From Calvatia gigantea (Eukaryota; Basidiomycota; Agaricomycetes; Agaricales; Lycoperdaceae): DNA of 64,000 bases. Location: contig JACAAK010000002.1 of the NCBI GenBank assembly GCA_025093985.1, positions 1,054,001-1,118,000 of the forward strand, in the 5' to 3' direction. Of the stretch, positions 11,434 through 25,200 are shown piece after piece (the stretch's first letter is position 1; the number at the start of each line of letters is the position of its first letter). The notes under the pieces are model-generated. The model saw nothing but the letters and a program-made list of their open reading frames with translations, had not been told where the DNA came from and searched no databases. Both the position numbers and the translations under genes were made by a program.

Positions 11434-12849
11434 ATGGCTCCAGACCGGAATCCACCATTCAATAGAGCCGTTGAAGTCTTGGTTTTAAAACTAAGGCGTC
11501 GGTCAGTCCCACCGCCGTTGCATTCCCTCTGGTTATTTATTTCAGTGTTGACTGACTTTGATCCGTTGCTTGAATATAAACTTAATATAGGCATATTGTA
11601 GGATCGCGAACGACAGCGCTTGAAACCCTTCTTGTATTGAGGCAGGTCGTGACAAAAGCACGGTTCACAAACTTTGAGCAACTCGTTGAAATCATCAAGA
11701 GTGTCGGGCATAGGCTTGTTGAGGCTCAACCGAATGGTATCTAAATTCCCTCGGTCGATTTCAATGGGTTCAGAATACCAGTATAGAACACTCCGTTGGG
11801 AATACCGTGCGCAAAGTCCTACACCATATCAGAGAAGAATATCAAACAGGCGACGCAAGGCGCGACAATCACTGCGCCAAAGACTCAGTCTTCGATTGCA
11901 AAGTTTGTCCTCCAAGGTCAACCCAGAAAACAGGCTACAGGAGCGCCGAAATCAGAAAATCAAGGGACGTTGAAGGAGAACGACCCAGATGATCCCGATT
12001 CATTTGCGAGGGGCCTGAAGCCGGTCCTGATGGAAGCATTACAGGATGTTTTGGATGAGCTCGAGACTGTGTATGACAATGTGTCCAAAAACGCAAAAGA
12101 CCATATTCATTCCGAGTACGAATCTCTACGATATCCCGGAGCAATATAATACTGATCGCCGGCCAACAGCGAGATTATTTTGACGCTCGGCATGTCCAGA
12201 ACGATCGAAGCATTCCTCAAAGTAGCCGCACACCACCGTAACTATACCGTTATCGTTGCCGAAACTGCACCTTCGTACGAGGGCCGCAACATGGCAAAAT
12301 CTCTTTCATCTGCAGGAATTTCCACTTTCCTTGTCCCCGATTCATCAATCTTTGCACTGATGTCGCGGGTTAACAAGGTAATATTAGGCGCACATGCCAT
12401 CCTTGCAAACGGGGGCATGTTCGCCATCACAGGGTCTCAAATCGCTGCTACTGCAGCACGCGCACACAGCACGCCGGTCGTCGTGTGCGCAGGGCAATTC
12501 AAGTTGACACCCCTGTGGAATGTGTATCATGAGTACGGGGCGTTGGACTTTGGAAATCCGGATGAGGTTTTGGGATTTGAGGAAGGTCACTTGGTCGATA
12601 AGGTGGATGTTGTGAATCCCTATTATGATTATGTGCACCCGGAATTGATTGACGCATATATCACGAACGAGTAAGCTCGTTACACCAAACCGTGAAAGAC
12701 TGTACTTAATTAACACCCTTCCAGCGGCGACCATCCACCTTCGTCAATATACCGGTACTTCTCCAGCCATAGTCACTTCTTCCTTTCCATACTAATCGAC
12801 TTTTAGCCTGTTGAAGGAAGCCTATGATGACGAAGATACGGAATTATAG
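11434..12849 (+). CDS. GCD7: Translation initiation factor eIF2B subunit beta
   Basis: Regulatory subunit of the eIF2 guanine-nucleotide exchange complex. Exons: 11434-11501, 11591-11736, 11787-12115, 12170-12670, 12725-12754, 12807-12849. Conserved blocks: RRRHIVGSRTTALETLL, SVGNTVRKVLHHIREEY, SKFVLQGQPRKQ-type linker, DEIILTLGMSRTIEAFL, SVNKVILGAHAILANGGMF-type core (here SRVNKVILGAHAILANGG) and the C-terminal GDHPPSSIYRLLKEAYDD. The exon 2 acceptor is placed at 11590 because it gives the conserved RRRHIVGS. Inside exon 3 (run of A at 11844-11846) one extra base breaks the frame between EEYQ and QATQGATI. A 34-nt GC-AG intron there is possible but unlikely. The gene ends 77 bp from the stop of convergent GUF1. 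It is normally essential, so the break is probably a sequence error. Confidence 0.92.
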
Positions 12850-12926
12850 ATTAATCACGCATAATAGACCTCGAAATGCTATCAACTCGCATGTCTGGGA
12901 ATACGAATCTCCAAGGGACTTACAAA

Positions 12927-15820
12927 TTATTTTCTAAGAATGTCAAAGAAGGCTTCTTGTGGTAACTCTACTTTTCCCAGCTTCTTCATCTGACGTTTTC
13001 CTTCCTTCTGGTTCTCGAGATGTTTGAGCTTACGCTCATAGTGTCCTCCATAAAGCCCAGCGGTAACGTCTGCTCGGAGCGCTTTCAAAGTTTCTCGAGC
13101 AATGACTTTCTTCCCAACGGCTGCTTGAATAGGAACTTCAAATAACTGCCGGGGGATGACCTTGTCTGGGATTACATCAGAAGGTATATCTAAGGCGGAT
13201 GAGGGTCGGACACTGACGAAGCTTTTTCGCCCATTGTCTTCCAACGGTTTCCTGAGCCGACTTGTGGACAATAAGCGCCAAAGCATCAACAGGCTTTCCA
13301 TTCAAGAGAAAAATCATCTTGGCAAGGTCACTTGTCTTGTAGCCGGCATCCTCATAGCTGGGAAAACAAGGTAAGACGGATCTGGAAAATGTGTGGTTCA
13401 GACGTACTCGAAACTAGCAAAGCCTGAACTTCGACTCTTGAGTTGGTCAAAAAAGTCAGACACAATTTCACTTAAAGGCAGTGTACATGTGAGCATAATG
13501 CGGGAGGAAGAGGCGGTACTGGAATCGAGATATTTGTGGTCTAGATCTTCACCTCGCCGCGAATAGCAGAGGTCCATCATTTCGCCGAAATAATCTGAGT
13601 TTTCCGTGAGGCATAATCATGTTCAAAGTCTCAAAGTGGGGCAAACCTTCTGGAACTATGATAGACGCTTTCACAACAGGTTCCTGGACTTCTTTCACTC
13701 GAAGAGTTGAATCGTTGACATCTGGGAAGTCGGTCGGATTACTAACATAAACTTCCTTATTATCGCGCCAGTAAAGTACTAGGATACGAATTGATAACTG
13801 ATCCAATGAAGCCATCCGCAATGAGGACATTACCTTTGTATGGCACCGTAGGAGCAGTAATGATAATGTTAGCATCATATTCATCTTCCAACCGCTGGCG
13901 GAAGACATCCATGTGAAGCGTGCCGAGGAAACCGAGTCGACATCCCTGCCCTAGAGCAGTAGATGATTCCCTTTGGACAGTCACACTTCGATCCGTTAAT
14001 GTCAACTAGGGGATGCCTTAGTGTCTGTTTTAAGAGAACGATTGGAAGACCCACGCGGTTAATCGACTCCTCTAATTTCGGGAAATCATTGTTGTCAATT
14101 GGGAATACGCCTGCATAAACCTAGAATGCGTGAAGATGAGTAAAATTGATGGAAGGGTTACAACTGACCATGGCTTTTGTAGGTTTAAATCCAGGCATGG
14201 GTTCAACCGGGGCCCCGATCCGGTGGAGCGTATCGCCAATATGAGCTGAAGAGAAAACGATTGTATTAGCAGATGAGCAACCGTAGGTAAGTAGAACAAC
14301 CTTCAGACGACTGTTTCATATTGCAAGCAACATATCCGACCTGACCGGGGTGTAGGGCTGTGACCTTGCGTCTCTTCCGGGTGCATGATACCAATTTCCG
14401 CAATTTCATATTTTTTCCGTGTATGACACGAAGCAATCTTATCCCCTGGTTCCAAGATCAGTGCGTTCTATAAGGGCTTCAAACGTAGCTTCCTCCGACC
14501 TTTTTTCAGCATGCCGTGTTGTAGATTTATCAGTGAAATAACTCCTCGGTACTTATCATATCTAACATCTTTGAGCTCGAGAAATAGACGAAAAAGACAT
14601 CCACTTACAAAGAATCAAATAAAAAGGCCTTTAGCGGTTCCCTTTCTGAACCCTCTGGCGGTGGTATCCTCTCAATGATTGCTTGCAGAACTGCTTCGAC
14701 ACCCAGACCGGTCTTAGCAGATATCTTGATAATTTCCGCAGGGTCAATGCCAAAAATTGATTCTATCTGGGCCGCTATTCTTTCTGGCTGTGCAGCAGGA
14801 AGATCTATCTGCACCCGGATCTTAGTGAAGTCAAAACTGGAGGGACATGGGAGGACCTTGTTCAAAATTGGTATAATTTTTAAACCTCTTTCTTTTGCAC
14901 TATGGAAGACCGATAGCGATTGTGCTTGTACACCTTGGCTTGCGTCCACCTACATAGAAGCTGGTCACTATATAAGGTCCCATAGAAAGAAAGACCCGAC
15001 GCACTAGTAAAAGGGCACCCTGGCATGCGGCTAACGAACGCGAAACTTCCCATGCGAAATCTACGTGACCCTGTAGAGTAATGTTGGAGTGGCGATTATT
15101 GTCGCTGCATGGAAGAGCCTTACTGGAGTATCAATCAAGTTGAGAAGATGCCGCCGACCATCATGGGTACAAAGCATGCTGTAAAGCATCGTTGGTTAAC
15201 CGTAGGCGGATTCGCTTCCAAGTTCTCATACCTGGCGGTCTGAGCCTTGACTTGCATTTGGTCAACATCTTAATGACATGTATGAAGCTGGAAAACTACC
15301 TGTGATACCCCGCTCTCGTTCGACCTTCAACTTATCCAACACCTGTTGATTCCGCCCGACCTGTTTCTTTTCTATAGTTCCGGTTAACTATTAACGTTGT
15401 TAGGTCATCTTTGGGAACATCGACCGGAAGATGTGCTAACCTCAAGGAGGCTGGAGAAAGAGTTAAGCGTAAGTAGCAAATGCAGGTAGGTATGAGACTC
15501 ACCGGTCGGCCAGCGTTGACTTTCCATGGTCTGAATTCCATACTTTTCAGAATTAGGGGATTGTGGGCGGGCGGAATGCTCACCTATGTGAGCAATGATT
15601 GAGAAATTCCTGCAGTAAATCTATGAGCAATGAGCGGGGACGTAAGGTGTGGACGCACACACCGTATCACGTCGCATGGGTACTCCTCCATCGCTATCCG
15701 TTTCTGTGTAGCGCATCTCGTAGTTGCCGAATGAAAGTGTCTGTAGATGTTTGCAAGAGCACGAACATGGCGAGGAACGTCGAGAATCTGAAGTTTGACT
15801 CTATGCCATGTGCACAACAT
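12927..15820 (-). CDS. GUF1: Mitochondrial translation factor GUF1 (LepA/EF4 GTPase)
   Basis: Ribosome-bound GTPase of mitochondria. About 19 exons: 15663-15820, 15584-15609, 15503-15530, 15441-15450, 15300-15387, 15232-15250, 15124-15178, 15005-15070, 14857-14949, 14609-14808, 14500-14561, 14301-14445, 14169-14245, 14055-14120, 13834-14005, 13647-13778, 13404-13594, 13218-13350, 12927-13165. An Arg/His-rich presequence precedes the G domain: [14 protein letters not shown] (P-loop), ERERGIT, DTPGHVDF, ILNKIDLP. LepA-specific parts follow: [47 protein letters not shown], and the C-terminal [19 protein letters not shown] with a Lys-rich tail. Exon 4 is a 10-nt microexon. One extra base at 14364-14365 breaks the frame between HPEETQ and [10 protein letters not shown]. 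Confidence 0.93.
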
Positions 15821-16061
15821 TCCCGGATAAAGTCCCAATACAAACACGTCGACGAGTCTAATACCTCGCAAGATCTGTTAGGCGTCGTATCACGTCTGGC
15901 AAATCTTGGATGTGTAGCGGAAGCGGAGGGAAGGTGTCTGTTTCTGTTCCGAACCTGTGTCCAATCACGGTCGTCGAAGCTGGAAATTATTGCTTAGTCA
16001 GCGTGCGCTTGGAAAAGGGGTGCGGCAAACACTACATACACCTCACCAGTCCTAATATTCT

Positions 16062-16681
16062 ATGTCATTAGCTGAAGCGTCTGAAGCACGCAAAGCGCGT
16101 CTTATTGCGCTCAGGAAAAAGAAAACCGGAGAAGCAACGGACGAGTGAGTAAGTATCTTTTCGTATCTTCTAACCTGACCCATGAACTCGCAGTGCCGCA
16201 GAACCAATACTGAAAACGAGAAACTTCGATCCGGAGAGACGGACCATCAAAAAGCACACTAGGGATGATGATGTTGAAATGGAAGATACAGTCGAAAAGG
16301 GTGTGGCTGGTCTAGCGGAAAGAATCATCCAGGAGGACAAAACGCGGCAGGCGCAGGAACTGGTACACAACTTCCCTTCCTGCTAAAACCCTAGAATTAA
16401 GGGATGTCTTTCTTATAGGACGTTTTTAACATTGCCCCTAAACGGCCAAACTGGGATTTGAAACGCGAAATGGAGAAAAAGCTAGCCAAACTCGAGCGAA
16501 GAACCCAAGAGGCTGTCCACACACTTATTCGTAAGCCTAGCGTGCATGGTCGCCTAAGGTGTTGCTGAAGGCTTTTACAGGACAGCGTTTGGCTGCCCAA
16601 AGAGGACAATCTGACGACATTGTTGGCGCTATGAAGGCCCAGGAGCAGCAACAGCAAGATCTTTCCGACGAAGAGGATTAG
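16062..16681 (+). CDS. cwf18: Pre-mRNA splicing factor Cwf18 (CCDC12 family)
   Basis: Small spliceosomal protein associated with the Cdc5/Prp19 complex. Four exons: 16062-16144, 16194-16362, 16419-16530, 16581-16681; 154 aa, a usual length. It opens with SLAEASEARKARLIALRKKK, followed by the family block ILKTRNFDPERRTIKKHTR, then EKGVAGLAERIIQED and NIAPKRPNWDLKREMEKKL. It ends in a Gln/acidic tail. It is divergent from GUF1, with 241 bp between start codons, so the two probably share a promoter region. Confidence 0.93.
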
Positions 16682-18296
16682 GTGTCCATGAACTCCTGTT
16701 GGCTATTTTATTTACGTTGTGTCCTTCAGCATCGGCATGTACGCTATCCCAACCTCCACGGATTGCAGGCAGATTCTCTCCGCTGACTGCTCACTTGGAT
16801 TCGACGATGTCATGCCAGGTCATAAGGACCTGTTTAGGATCACTGAAGTACTGATGCTTTACTCCGAAGAAGACTGGTGTCGTCAACCACTTCTCCCCGC
16901 TTGAGCAATACCTATTGGCATTTTCACTTTCATCCCCTTCGACCTTGCCCTAAGAAAGGGCTACAAATCTCGAACGGTGCATATTCGTCGTATTCCGACC
17001 ACCCTGGTGGAAGCACGAAACGCGTTCTGCGGGTGGTTCTCCCCGTCATGTGTGTCAATTCAATCCGCCTGCTCGGAGGCGCTCCACCTGATCCTTTCGC
17101 AACCTTTCTTGAGGATTCCCAACTTTTTCGATCTCACACGTGGATCCGCTGTCCATCGTTCCATATTACATGTGCTCCTGTCCGCGGTATGCTTCTTTGC
17201 TATTACAGCAACAAGGCAGGTGGCAGGCTCTCCCCTTCCACCTATAAAAGGGTTCCCATGTCGCTTCATCTGACCATGGGGTCGGCATCCACTAAGTACA
17301 AGTGACCGCCAGAAGCACCCGATCTATTTTGAGTCATGTTCAAATCAAGTTATGGAAGCTTTAACCGATACTTCCTTTCGTTATTCGAGCTCAAATGCAC
17401 AGTTGAAGCTTGACTCGGAAACAGTCTGGTCACCCGCTCCTTGTTTGTGACTCTCCTGAGAATTGCTGTTGGGTCGAAATTGTGCTCCATTCACTTGGAT
17501 CTGACGGAGTCAGACGAAAGGCCTTATGCGAAGGTTTAACGTTTATTAATCCTTAATCATTATTAGAAGTGGACCGGATAACAGCTAACCATCTCTCTCT
17601 GAGTCGGCTCTTCTGACAGTGGAACAAGAATGCTTACTTCCAGTTAAGCTAAATAAACTGCCACGTTGACGTTCTCCTTTGCGGAAAGCATCTTCACTTG
17701 ACCTCGACGGACCTGAATGGGCACATAAGCCTATAGGCCCTCATTCACAGAATAAGCAAAACCCTCTTGTTTTCTCAGTCCCATTCAAGTGCGGCCTGTG
17801 AAAAGGCAGACACAGTCCGAGTCCGACTGACAAGCGCGTAACATATTATAAGTTTTAAGCACCTCTTCCATCCAGTGCTTGTCGTGTCGGTACAGTAGAG
17901 GTTGACAATCGCCGACGAGTTTGAACGGTCATCCGAAGCGCCCGAACAGGCGACCGCGCGGCTTCCAGAATGTGATAGAAGGTGGGATATTGCCAGAATC
18001 TAAAAATCACTCTTCCCCCTGACAAGACATCAATGTATCAAGTTAAAAGTAACCCTGCGCTCATAAACTTCCTAGTGGTGAGAATTTGACCAAGGCGATA
18101 GGAAGACAGCCGGATCGGATTTGCCCTAAAAAGGCAACCTGACATTGTCAGACGTGGACGTGATATCTTGAATGACTGGACTCTGCAGGATTAGTCCCTC
18201 CTTCACAGCACCTGCTCTGGCTCCCTAGACATCGTCCCCACTATCGTTACTCGCCCCCTCTGACCAGATACGAGCCTCCTTAATCACTATATCACC
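16682..18296. other. Gene-poor stretch, Cwf18 to elongin A
   Basis: 1.6 kb without a supported gene. Open frames on the plus strand around 16880-17305 show no domain, no conserved-looking motif and no coherent exon chain. No terminal repeats, tRNA or low-complexity arrays were seen. Confidence 0.5.
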
Positions 18297-19644
18297 ATGA
18301 GCGACACTGAGCCGACCCCGAACGGTCGGGTGCCAACGTTGGTGCAACTCTGTCAGCGGGGTGAGCAATTTCCCCTCCCCCTCGTGTCACCAGCCGTTCT
18401 AACTGGCACATTTAATTCGTAGTGGCAGCCACATCCATAGATTGTGGGTGAACACCAATTCCGGGTCTCGTCGTTCTGCTGAATTCTCCTCTTCCAGCCA
18501 TAACTACACTTGGTGATGATCTCAGTTATCCTCTTGTTAGACCCCTCCTAGAACGCTGTTCGGTAGAACAGCTTTTGAAGCTGGAGGAAGCATCCCCCGT
18601 GTGTTCTCACCCCCTGTTGGGAGGACTCGTCGCTGACATACTTCACAGCACCTACAGGATGACACCCTTGGTCCGAATTTGATAATTATTCCTCAAACTA
18701 TTTGATTAATTATCCCCACAGAAATTTGGATGGAAATATGTATTCGAAAGTATCCATCCGCTGTGGAAAAATACCTGGACGATGATTCACTTGAACCGCG
18801 GTCGTGGAGAGAACGATATATGGTGAGGCTTCTCTTAGCTCTTGTAAAGTCCCAGCAGCAACTAAGGCATACTGCTGCGTAATAGGCCCTCAAACACGAG
18901 GAGGAACGACGGCTTGAAAGACTTGGATCCAAACTCAAGGCGCAACGTATTGAGGCCGAAGAACGCAAGAAAGAACGGGAGGTTAAGTTTACTGACAGAG
19001 TGCCACCACCCAAACGCCCGCGAATAGGAGGATGTAATTCCTTTTTCTTTGAGTTCGCGCAAACAGCTCGCTGATGCACTTTTTAACGACCAGGGGGAGC
19101 GCCGGCTCCACCGAAGACGTTACTGCAAAAGACTCTTTCCGAAGCCTCGAAAATTCAAAGGGCTATGTATACCTCTCGAATGATTCCCCCAATGAATAGC
19201 GGAAAATCCTACTGCGTCCTTCCTAAGCCTTCCTGCCCCCTTATGTCGGCCCCCGATTCCACTGTAGCCAATCGAGTATCCGTTAACATTGTTCCAAAAC
19301 GCCCCATCCCCGGCCCAAGTACTACCAGCACGCCCTCAAGAACCTCACCCACAGCACCCCTTCCCTCTCCACCAGCATCCCGACGATCCTTGAACCTAAG
19401 CCCTCAGAACCACCGGCCTAGCTCCGGACCCGTGTTTCCCCATACAAACATGTCAACAGCACCTCCGAGGCAATCGGGAAGCGTGTCAGTGAAGAATCCA
19501 CCAGCAACGCATACTCCTAATGCATCAGTTGATATGCATCCCGCGAGACCGGCAATACCACTCAAGAGAGATCCCATGTCATCTTTGTTCGTCCCGAAAC
19601 ACCGTGCATATTCGCAACGCCCAGTTTCGCAACGCCCGGTTTAG
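18297..19644 (+). CDS. Elongin A (RNA polymerase II transcription factor SIII subunit A)
   Basis: Seven exons: 18297-18360, 18423-18443, 18498-18598, 18649-18670, 18722-18822, 18886-19033, 19094-19644. The elongin-A/F-box-like core spans about residues 10-110: RVPTLVQLCQRVA, LVRPILERCSVEQLLKLEEASP, then TLEIWMEICIRKYP and SWRERYM. This is followed by a charged coiled coil (KHEEERRLERLGSKLKAQRIEAEERKKE) and PPPKRPRIGGWGAPAPPKTLLQKTL. The last exon is Pro/Ser/Thr-rich and ends QRPVSQRPV. Family role: stimulates Pol II elongation and can act in an elongin B/C ubiquitin ligase. The exon of 21 nt (18423-18443) is small but both splice sites and frame agree. Confidence 0.9.
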
Positions 19645-22204
19645 CGCCTTCAACAGTTGTATCTTTCAGCGCTTTCGACTCCCCCCTCCCCCCTCGTCCA
19701 TCCAACGTGCGCAATTTAGAATACCAACGGTTGCAACACGCACCGCAATCGTTATTTCCGGCATCCTTTGTCTTCACATCAACAACTTTTCTGCACGTGT
19801 ACTACATATTTTTTCGCATCGCTTTCCCTTTCGTTGTGTGACTTATTTACCATTCACCATTTAACCCTGCATCTTGATTCACAAGACAGCCGCACCACTG
19901 GGTCTGGATTTATGTTTCCACACCAGCTGGTTTTCCCTTACTCTGTACTACATGCATACAGTGATTCCATGATCACATGGCACGAGCTTGCGTTTCCAGC
20001 ACCTCAAATACCTCCAGAATATATTTATCCTCAACGATTTTCCCAGGACATTTCTGCCTGCTTGTGAGCTGCCAGCGTTTTGATTTGAAATTGAACTCCT
20101 GCCTCAAACATGTGGAAACTCTGTGTGCCTCTAAGCCCAGGCCTGAAAACCTGATCACTGCAGTGTGACCCATCCCTCCATCAATTTCCAATCACGAGAT
20201 TTGTTCACTTCTGATCCATGCAAACATCCGTTTTCCAACCTGCCAAGACCTCCCCCCCCCTTCTGGGTTCCATGAGTCTCCGCCTAGCCGCAAGTTGCTT
20301 CGTCTCCATTCCCGAAATTCCAAAATTGGTTCATGGCCATTGTCATTGTCCAGGAACCCAGGAACTTAGAACTCAAGGGTCCTTTGTCATCAATTCTGTT
20401 CTTAGCCTTTCCCATTTCCAACACTAGCATCCTCACAAATTCTAAGTATAAGAAAATTCCATAATTGATCCCATTTACCTGCTGACGTTCCGTAAGACCG
20501 CCCAGACTGACTACAAGTACAATACCACGGTCATACGCGCATTATGACTGATGTAACACACTAACGCATCTCACTAGGATTCGTATTGTTGTAAGCATCG
20601 GCCGTGGTCAAGCGCAGCTACTAGCCACTATTAGTAGGCCAGATATTTGGGTGAAGCATCGCCTGCACAAGGTGATCACGACCAAGTGGAGCCAAGTAGT
20701 AATCGACATGGCGGGACCGTCGTCACAGTCTGTCATCGCCCGAACCTCTCGACGTCACAGAGATTGATTATCCTCTTTTCGGAGCTAGGAACGACTTGAA
20801 ACCGTTGATTTTTAGCCACTGCGGGGGCAGAAGATCTTGTTGCAGACAAAGAGCGCTGGCACGGAGCCTGCTCTGCATTGGTCCAAATATTGTTGTTGGC
20901 AGAATTCAGAATGACATTGGCAGCGTGACAATGAGCAGACAACAGGCCCCGGCGAGTGAAGAATAAGCTTGGCCGATGCTCTTTTTCAATCTTCTTCGGA
21001 CTTTTCAGGAGAAGCAAAGGAAGCCCTCAGGCGTCCTAATAAATAGCTGTCACATCCAACCTCCCTCCAGCCCAAGAACCCAAATGTAGGTTGGGCTGCG
21101 GGTGGCTTCGTCTGCCTGCTATCGATACTTCGCATCCCTTGTGGTGGTTGACAAATAAACACCTTCGGGGCCGCCAATGATCGGCTGCGCACTGTAGATT
21201 TTGGGGGTATTATTATTATAGACAAGCCTTCGATAAACTCGGCCAACTCAGCCCTTGTCACGGGCTGGACTTGTGATCTGTGGTTAATTGCCTTAGATCT
21301 CAAGCAAGACCGAGCCGGTGCAGGGGGGGTATCATTTGTGTTCGATTCGTTTACGTTCAGATGTTGTGCCACCGCCAGAAATTAGAGGATATTTAGTTTC
21401 CAACACGTTGATCATTTGGACTGGCCAGATATATGCAACTTCCGCAGACGACTGGTTCTCTGCAATACAAGTCACAAGGCGAGGACGACACATGGAGCAA
21501 TCAGGAAAATCACAAGATACGGCCAAGAAATCTCTTCGGGCTTTATTTCTTTCTTCAGAAGGTCACGATGTGCGGTGCAGGTACTCTGGATTAGTGAGTT
21601 CTAGTCAGTTTTTCTCCCAAATTTGTATTTATTCGCTTAGTTGTATATAACTGTTATCATTACAATTTCCCGATACGAGCGGAAGGATAACATCATCTAG
21701 AGATACCACAAAATGTACCACAGCGCACGGGCGTTGACAACGTAATGAATGTATAACTACCAAACTATATCCATGTGATAGCCTAGAAGCGAATGAGGAA
21801 CAAAAAATTAGAGAGCTGACGCCAGGGAGAGAGGGAAAGGAGACACATGAGGAACTTGATTAACGTAAGGAGTGTCAATAAGATGTAACTGAGAGTGGTG
21901 AATGTGAATACAAGATAAGATGCCGTGTGGGTGAATGGACAAGTATTATAAAGTGTTATGCAAGGCATGCGAGGTGGGTGATGGATACGTGTGGAAACTT
22001 GAAGGGGGTGCGGACAAGATAGTCAACGTAGAAAGTGGAGGAGAGGGTGAGGATATGAATGCGAACCCATCCTTGGCGACATTCGGGCTTCTTGGGGGAG
22101 GGGGTCAAGCATATCGACCAGCGCGGTGACATGCGAGGAGGGGTGGTACTCTAAGGTCAGTTTACCGTAAAACCACCTGAAATTACCTAGTATTGTGATC
22201 ATTT
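19645..22204. other. Gene-poor stretch, elongin A to WDR26
   Basis: 2.6 kb. The first part is a pyrimidine-rich 3' flank. On the minus strand, 20733-21372 contains two overlapping open segments (about 128 and 94 codons) that might be remnants or exons of an unrecognised protein. Neither begins with ATG, and no splice chain joins them convincingly. Nothing else is seen. Confidence 0.45.
20733..21372 (-). other. Possible unrecognised coding remnant
   Basis: An open segment (20986-21372) translating RAELAEFIEGLSIIIIP among other residues is followed, in another frame, by 20733-21017 (basic, Ser-rich). The first in-frame codon after the upstream stop is not ATG. No domain is recognised. It could be a decayed gene or chance; kept only because the composition looks protein-like. 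Confidence 0.15.
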
Positions 22205-25200
22205 TCACCGGGGGATCCTCGAACCACCTGCCGTCTCATCATCTAAACTAGAACTCGGTCCAGCACCATTGCTCGCATCACTCCCGTCCCATCTCTGCCG
22301 GACTACACTCTTTTCCTTTCCTTTTCCATTGGACATCGCCATAGTTTCCAAGCCATTTCGGTGATGCGCCCTATCCCTTTCCGTTCCACCCACGGATTGA
22401 GTTGCCTCCCATATCCGCACTGTCCGGTCATCCGAACACGACGCAAACATTTTCTCGTTCCTCGGATTCCACGCGACAGAGTTCACGCTCCCATCTCCAT
22501 GCCCCGCTAATTCTTCCAGGAGCACCCCAGATTCGCGATGCCAAACGTACACTTTGCTATCTGTATCAATCCGAACCCAAAACAGAATCAAATGAGTATC
22601 AAGCCGAAATTAGATCGGAATTTTTAGGAACGAATATAAATAGATAGATAAACGGTTGAAGGAGGTCATGGGCAGGAAAGTGCGTGGAAAGGATGGATAA
22701 ATAAGTTGTAAGAAGACGACGAACCTTCACTTCCGCTGACAACAAAGTTCCCGTCCACTCCACCAAAGCAACTTCGGATAACATGCCGCCCTTGTTTCTG
22801 TCCTGTGTACTTACGTGCCACGCGATTCGTATCCAGGTCCCAAAGCCGAATCTCCTAAACAACATAGCCGATATCGGACCTGGTCAGTACGTGACCCACG
22901 GTGATACAGAGTAAAATGAAAAGAAAATTCTCACGTCTGGAGCTAGGTTAATCAGAGCGTAACGCGAGTCCTGCGAGATCTTGACACTCGTAAGTTCACC
23001 TTCCAACGCAACGGTACTGCGAAAAATCCGCCAAAAATCCCGAGGTGTCAGCACAAATCTTTAATCAACTTCTTTCGACAATATGAGAGAGGTCACTCAC
23101 AACTCTGGCTGTTTTGTTGCCAGATCATAAATGATCATCTTGTTATTACTCTTGACCGCACCATTACTGCCTTGATTTCCAGCGGCAACTGCGGTCGCGG
23201 CAGGAGGAACCTGATCACCAGTTGTTTGACCACCAGAGACGGGCCTCGATTGTTCGATTGGTGTTGGATTGCGATCCATTCCAATTGTAACAAGACGTGT
23301 GAAGTCGGGAGTAACGGCGAGATCTGTTACTCGAATTGGCGTCATTCCCCATGACTCGTGTAACTTCCCGTCGGCATTCTATTATTGGGGTGTTGTCAGC
23401 CACGAATTCCAAAAGATATACGAGGTAACAAATTTAGGTTATTCCCCCAGGAAGTCATGTGTCGTGTCCCCAAGAAATAGGAAGTAGTAGGCATGACAGG
23501 AATGAGGTTCTCACCCAGTGGATAATTTTGCCGTCAAGGGCACCTGATATGAAGCCTGATCCATCAGGAAGCCATGCCAGGGCCGTGACAGTTTCAGTAT
23601 GTTCGGTCAAAGTTTCAACGCACACCCCCGTCTGTCCACGAAGTCAATGCAATAATCAGATATCCGACTGCGGAAAGGGGGGGGGAAGAGGCACCGACCT
23701 GAGTTTTCCACATCTTGATATGATGCTCTGCACTGGTCAACAATATGGAATCATCCAGGGACCACGCAAGACATCCAACGTGATACTGGTGGTCGCTTAA
23801 TATCATGTGCGTTGACCATTCCTGTATGGGAAGGCCAGTTTCTGTCGAAATCTGCTCAATAAAATAATATAAAACAGATTAGTTGACCGAGAAATGCCAA
23901 AAAAAAAATGAAGCTAAAACGCACCCCCGTCTTCCATATAATAGCCGTCTTATCCTTCCCACATGTCGCCAAATACGTCCCATCATGACTCCACTGCATA
24001 TTCCACACCTCGTCTGAATGCCCCTGCAAGATAGTTGTCGTAATGTTTGGGAAGTCCGATTTATTACAATGGTGATCGGTGTACAATGAAAATGTTGATG
24101 ATTCTAGCGGTGAATTGTGATATACACATCTTGAATGTTGGTGTTCCCGTGCTTGATGCAGGAGTGTGGCAAGACGTCGCTCGTGGATCATGATGGCTGA
24201 TGGGATATAGTCTGCGAAGAGATGTTATAACAGCCCTAGCTCTAAAAATAATGAAAATGTGGGACATACGCTGTAGGTCGCTGAGAAGCTGGCGTCGCGA
24301 TGAACCAGAGGCACCATCCCAACCAGTACGTTGCCGTAACTCTTCAGGGTCCGAGCACATGAGAAAGCTGATAATAACAAGTCGTCAGAACAACAAGCTT
24401 TTACTAAAAATGAGATACAAGGTAACTTACCTTGAAAGTGTGTGTAGCTGGTCAATTTCGGTATTCATGGGCGCAAGTTCATTTCTGAGAACTTGGAGTG
24501 CGGCTGTTGTCTTCTTGGCCTCGAGTAATTCTAGATACTTTTGCTGGCTGATCAAAAACCGGGCATTCTTAGAGGATTACGAATGAGAAAGGTGCAAAAG
24601 ATAAGAGCCAAGTGCGAACTTACATCGAGTCCCTCTTCGTCTCCTTGGAATAAGTTCGGTAGACTTGCTTCAGCCTTTAACCAGAGCCCATCGAGAATAT
24701 ACCGCCTAAACTGTGACACCTCCAGGGATTCCATGGAGTACCCCGACTCGGCTTCAAGTGTGGCAGCAGATTCACTAGAAACCGGGGGTCAGCAGAAGTC
24801 ACTCGTCAAAAGCCTCGCCCCAAAAGACACGAATTACGCACATGTATCCAACATCCCTCAGAATCTGCACCACAAGACGAACAAATTCTTCTCTGTCTAT
24901 AAACGAATTCTCGTAAAGCAGTGTGCCAGGTAGGCTGACAGTGGGGACCGCGGGAGCCTTGCCGTTCCTCATCACCGCGTGCCCGGACCCATTGCCCATT
25001 ACTGAGGAGCCATTAGCCACTGGCGAGGCAATGACACCATTCCCATTCGTGGTCATGGTTGAGCGACCATTCATTGGAAGTACACTGTCTGTACTACCGC
25101 TCGCGACGGAACTTGGGCCGGCGAGGTCAGGTGAGACGGAAAGGTTTGAATTCTGATCAGAGTCTGAGAACCTCATGAGGAAAGGGTGTGGTGAGTATGT

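Noticed and set aside
16877..17305. Plus-strand frames of 98-142 codons downstream of Cwf18
   Set aside because: No domain, no supported splicing, two overlapping frames of equal length; treated as chance.
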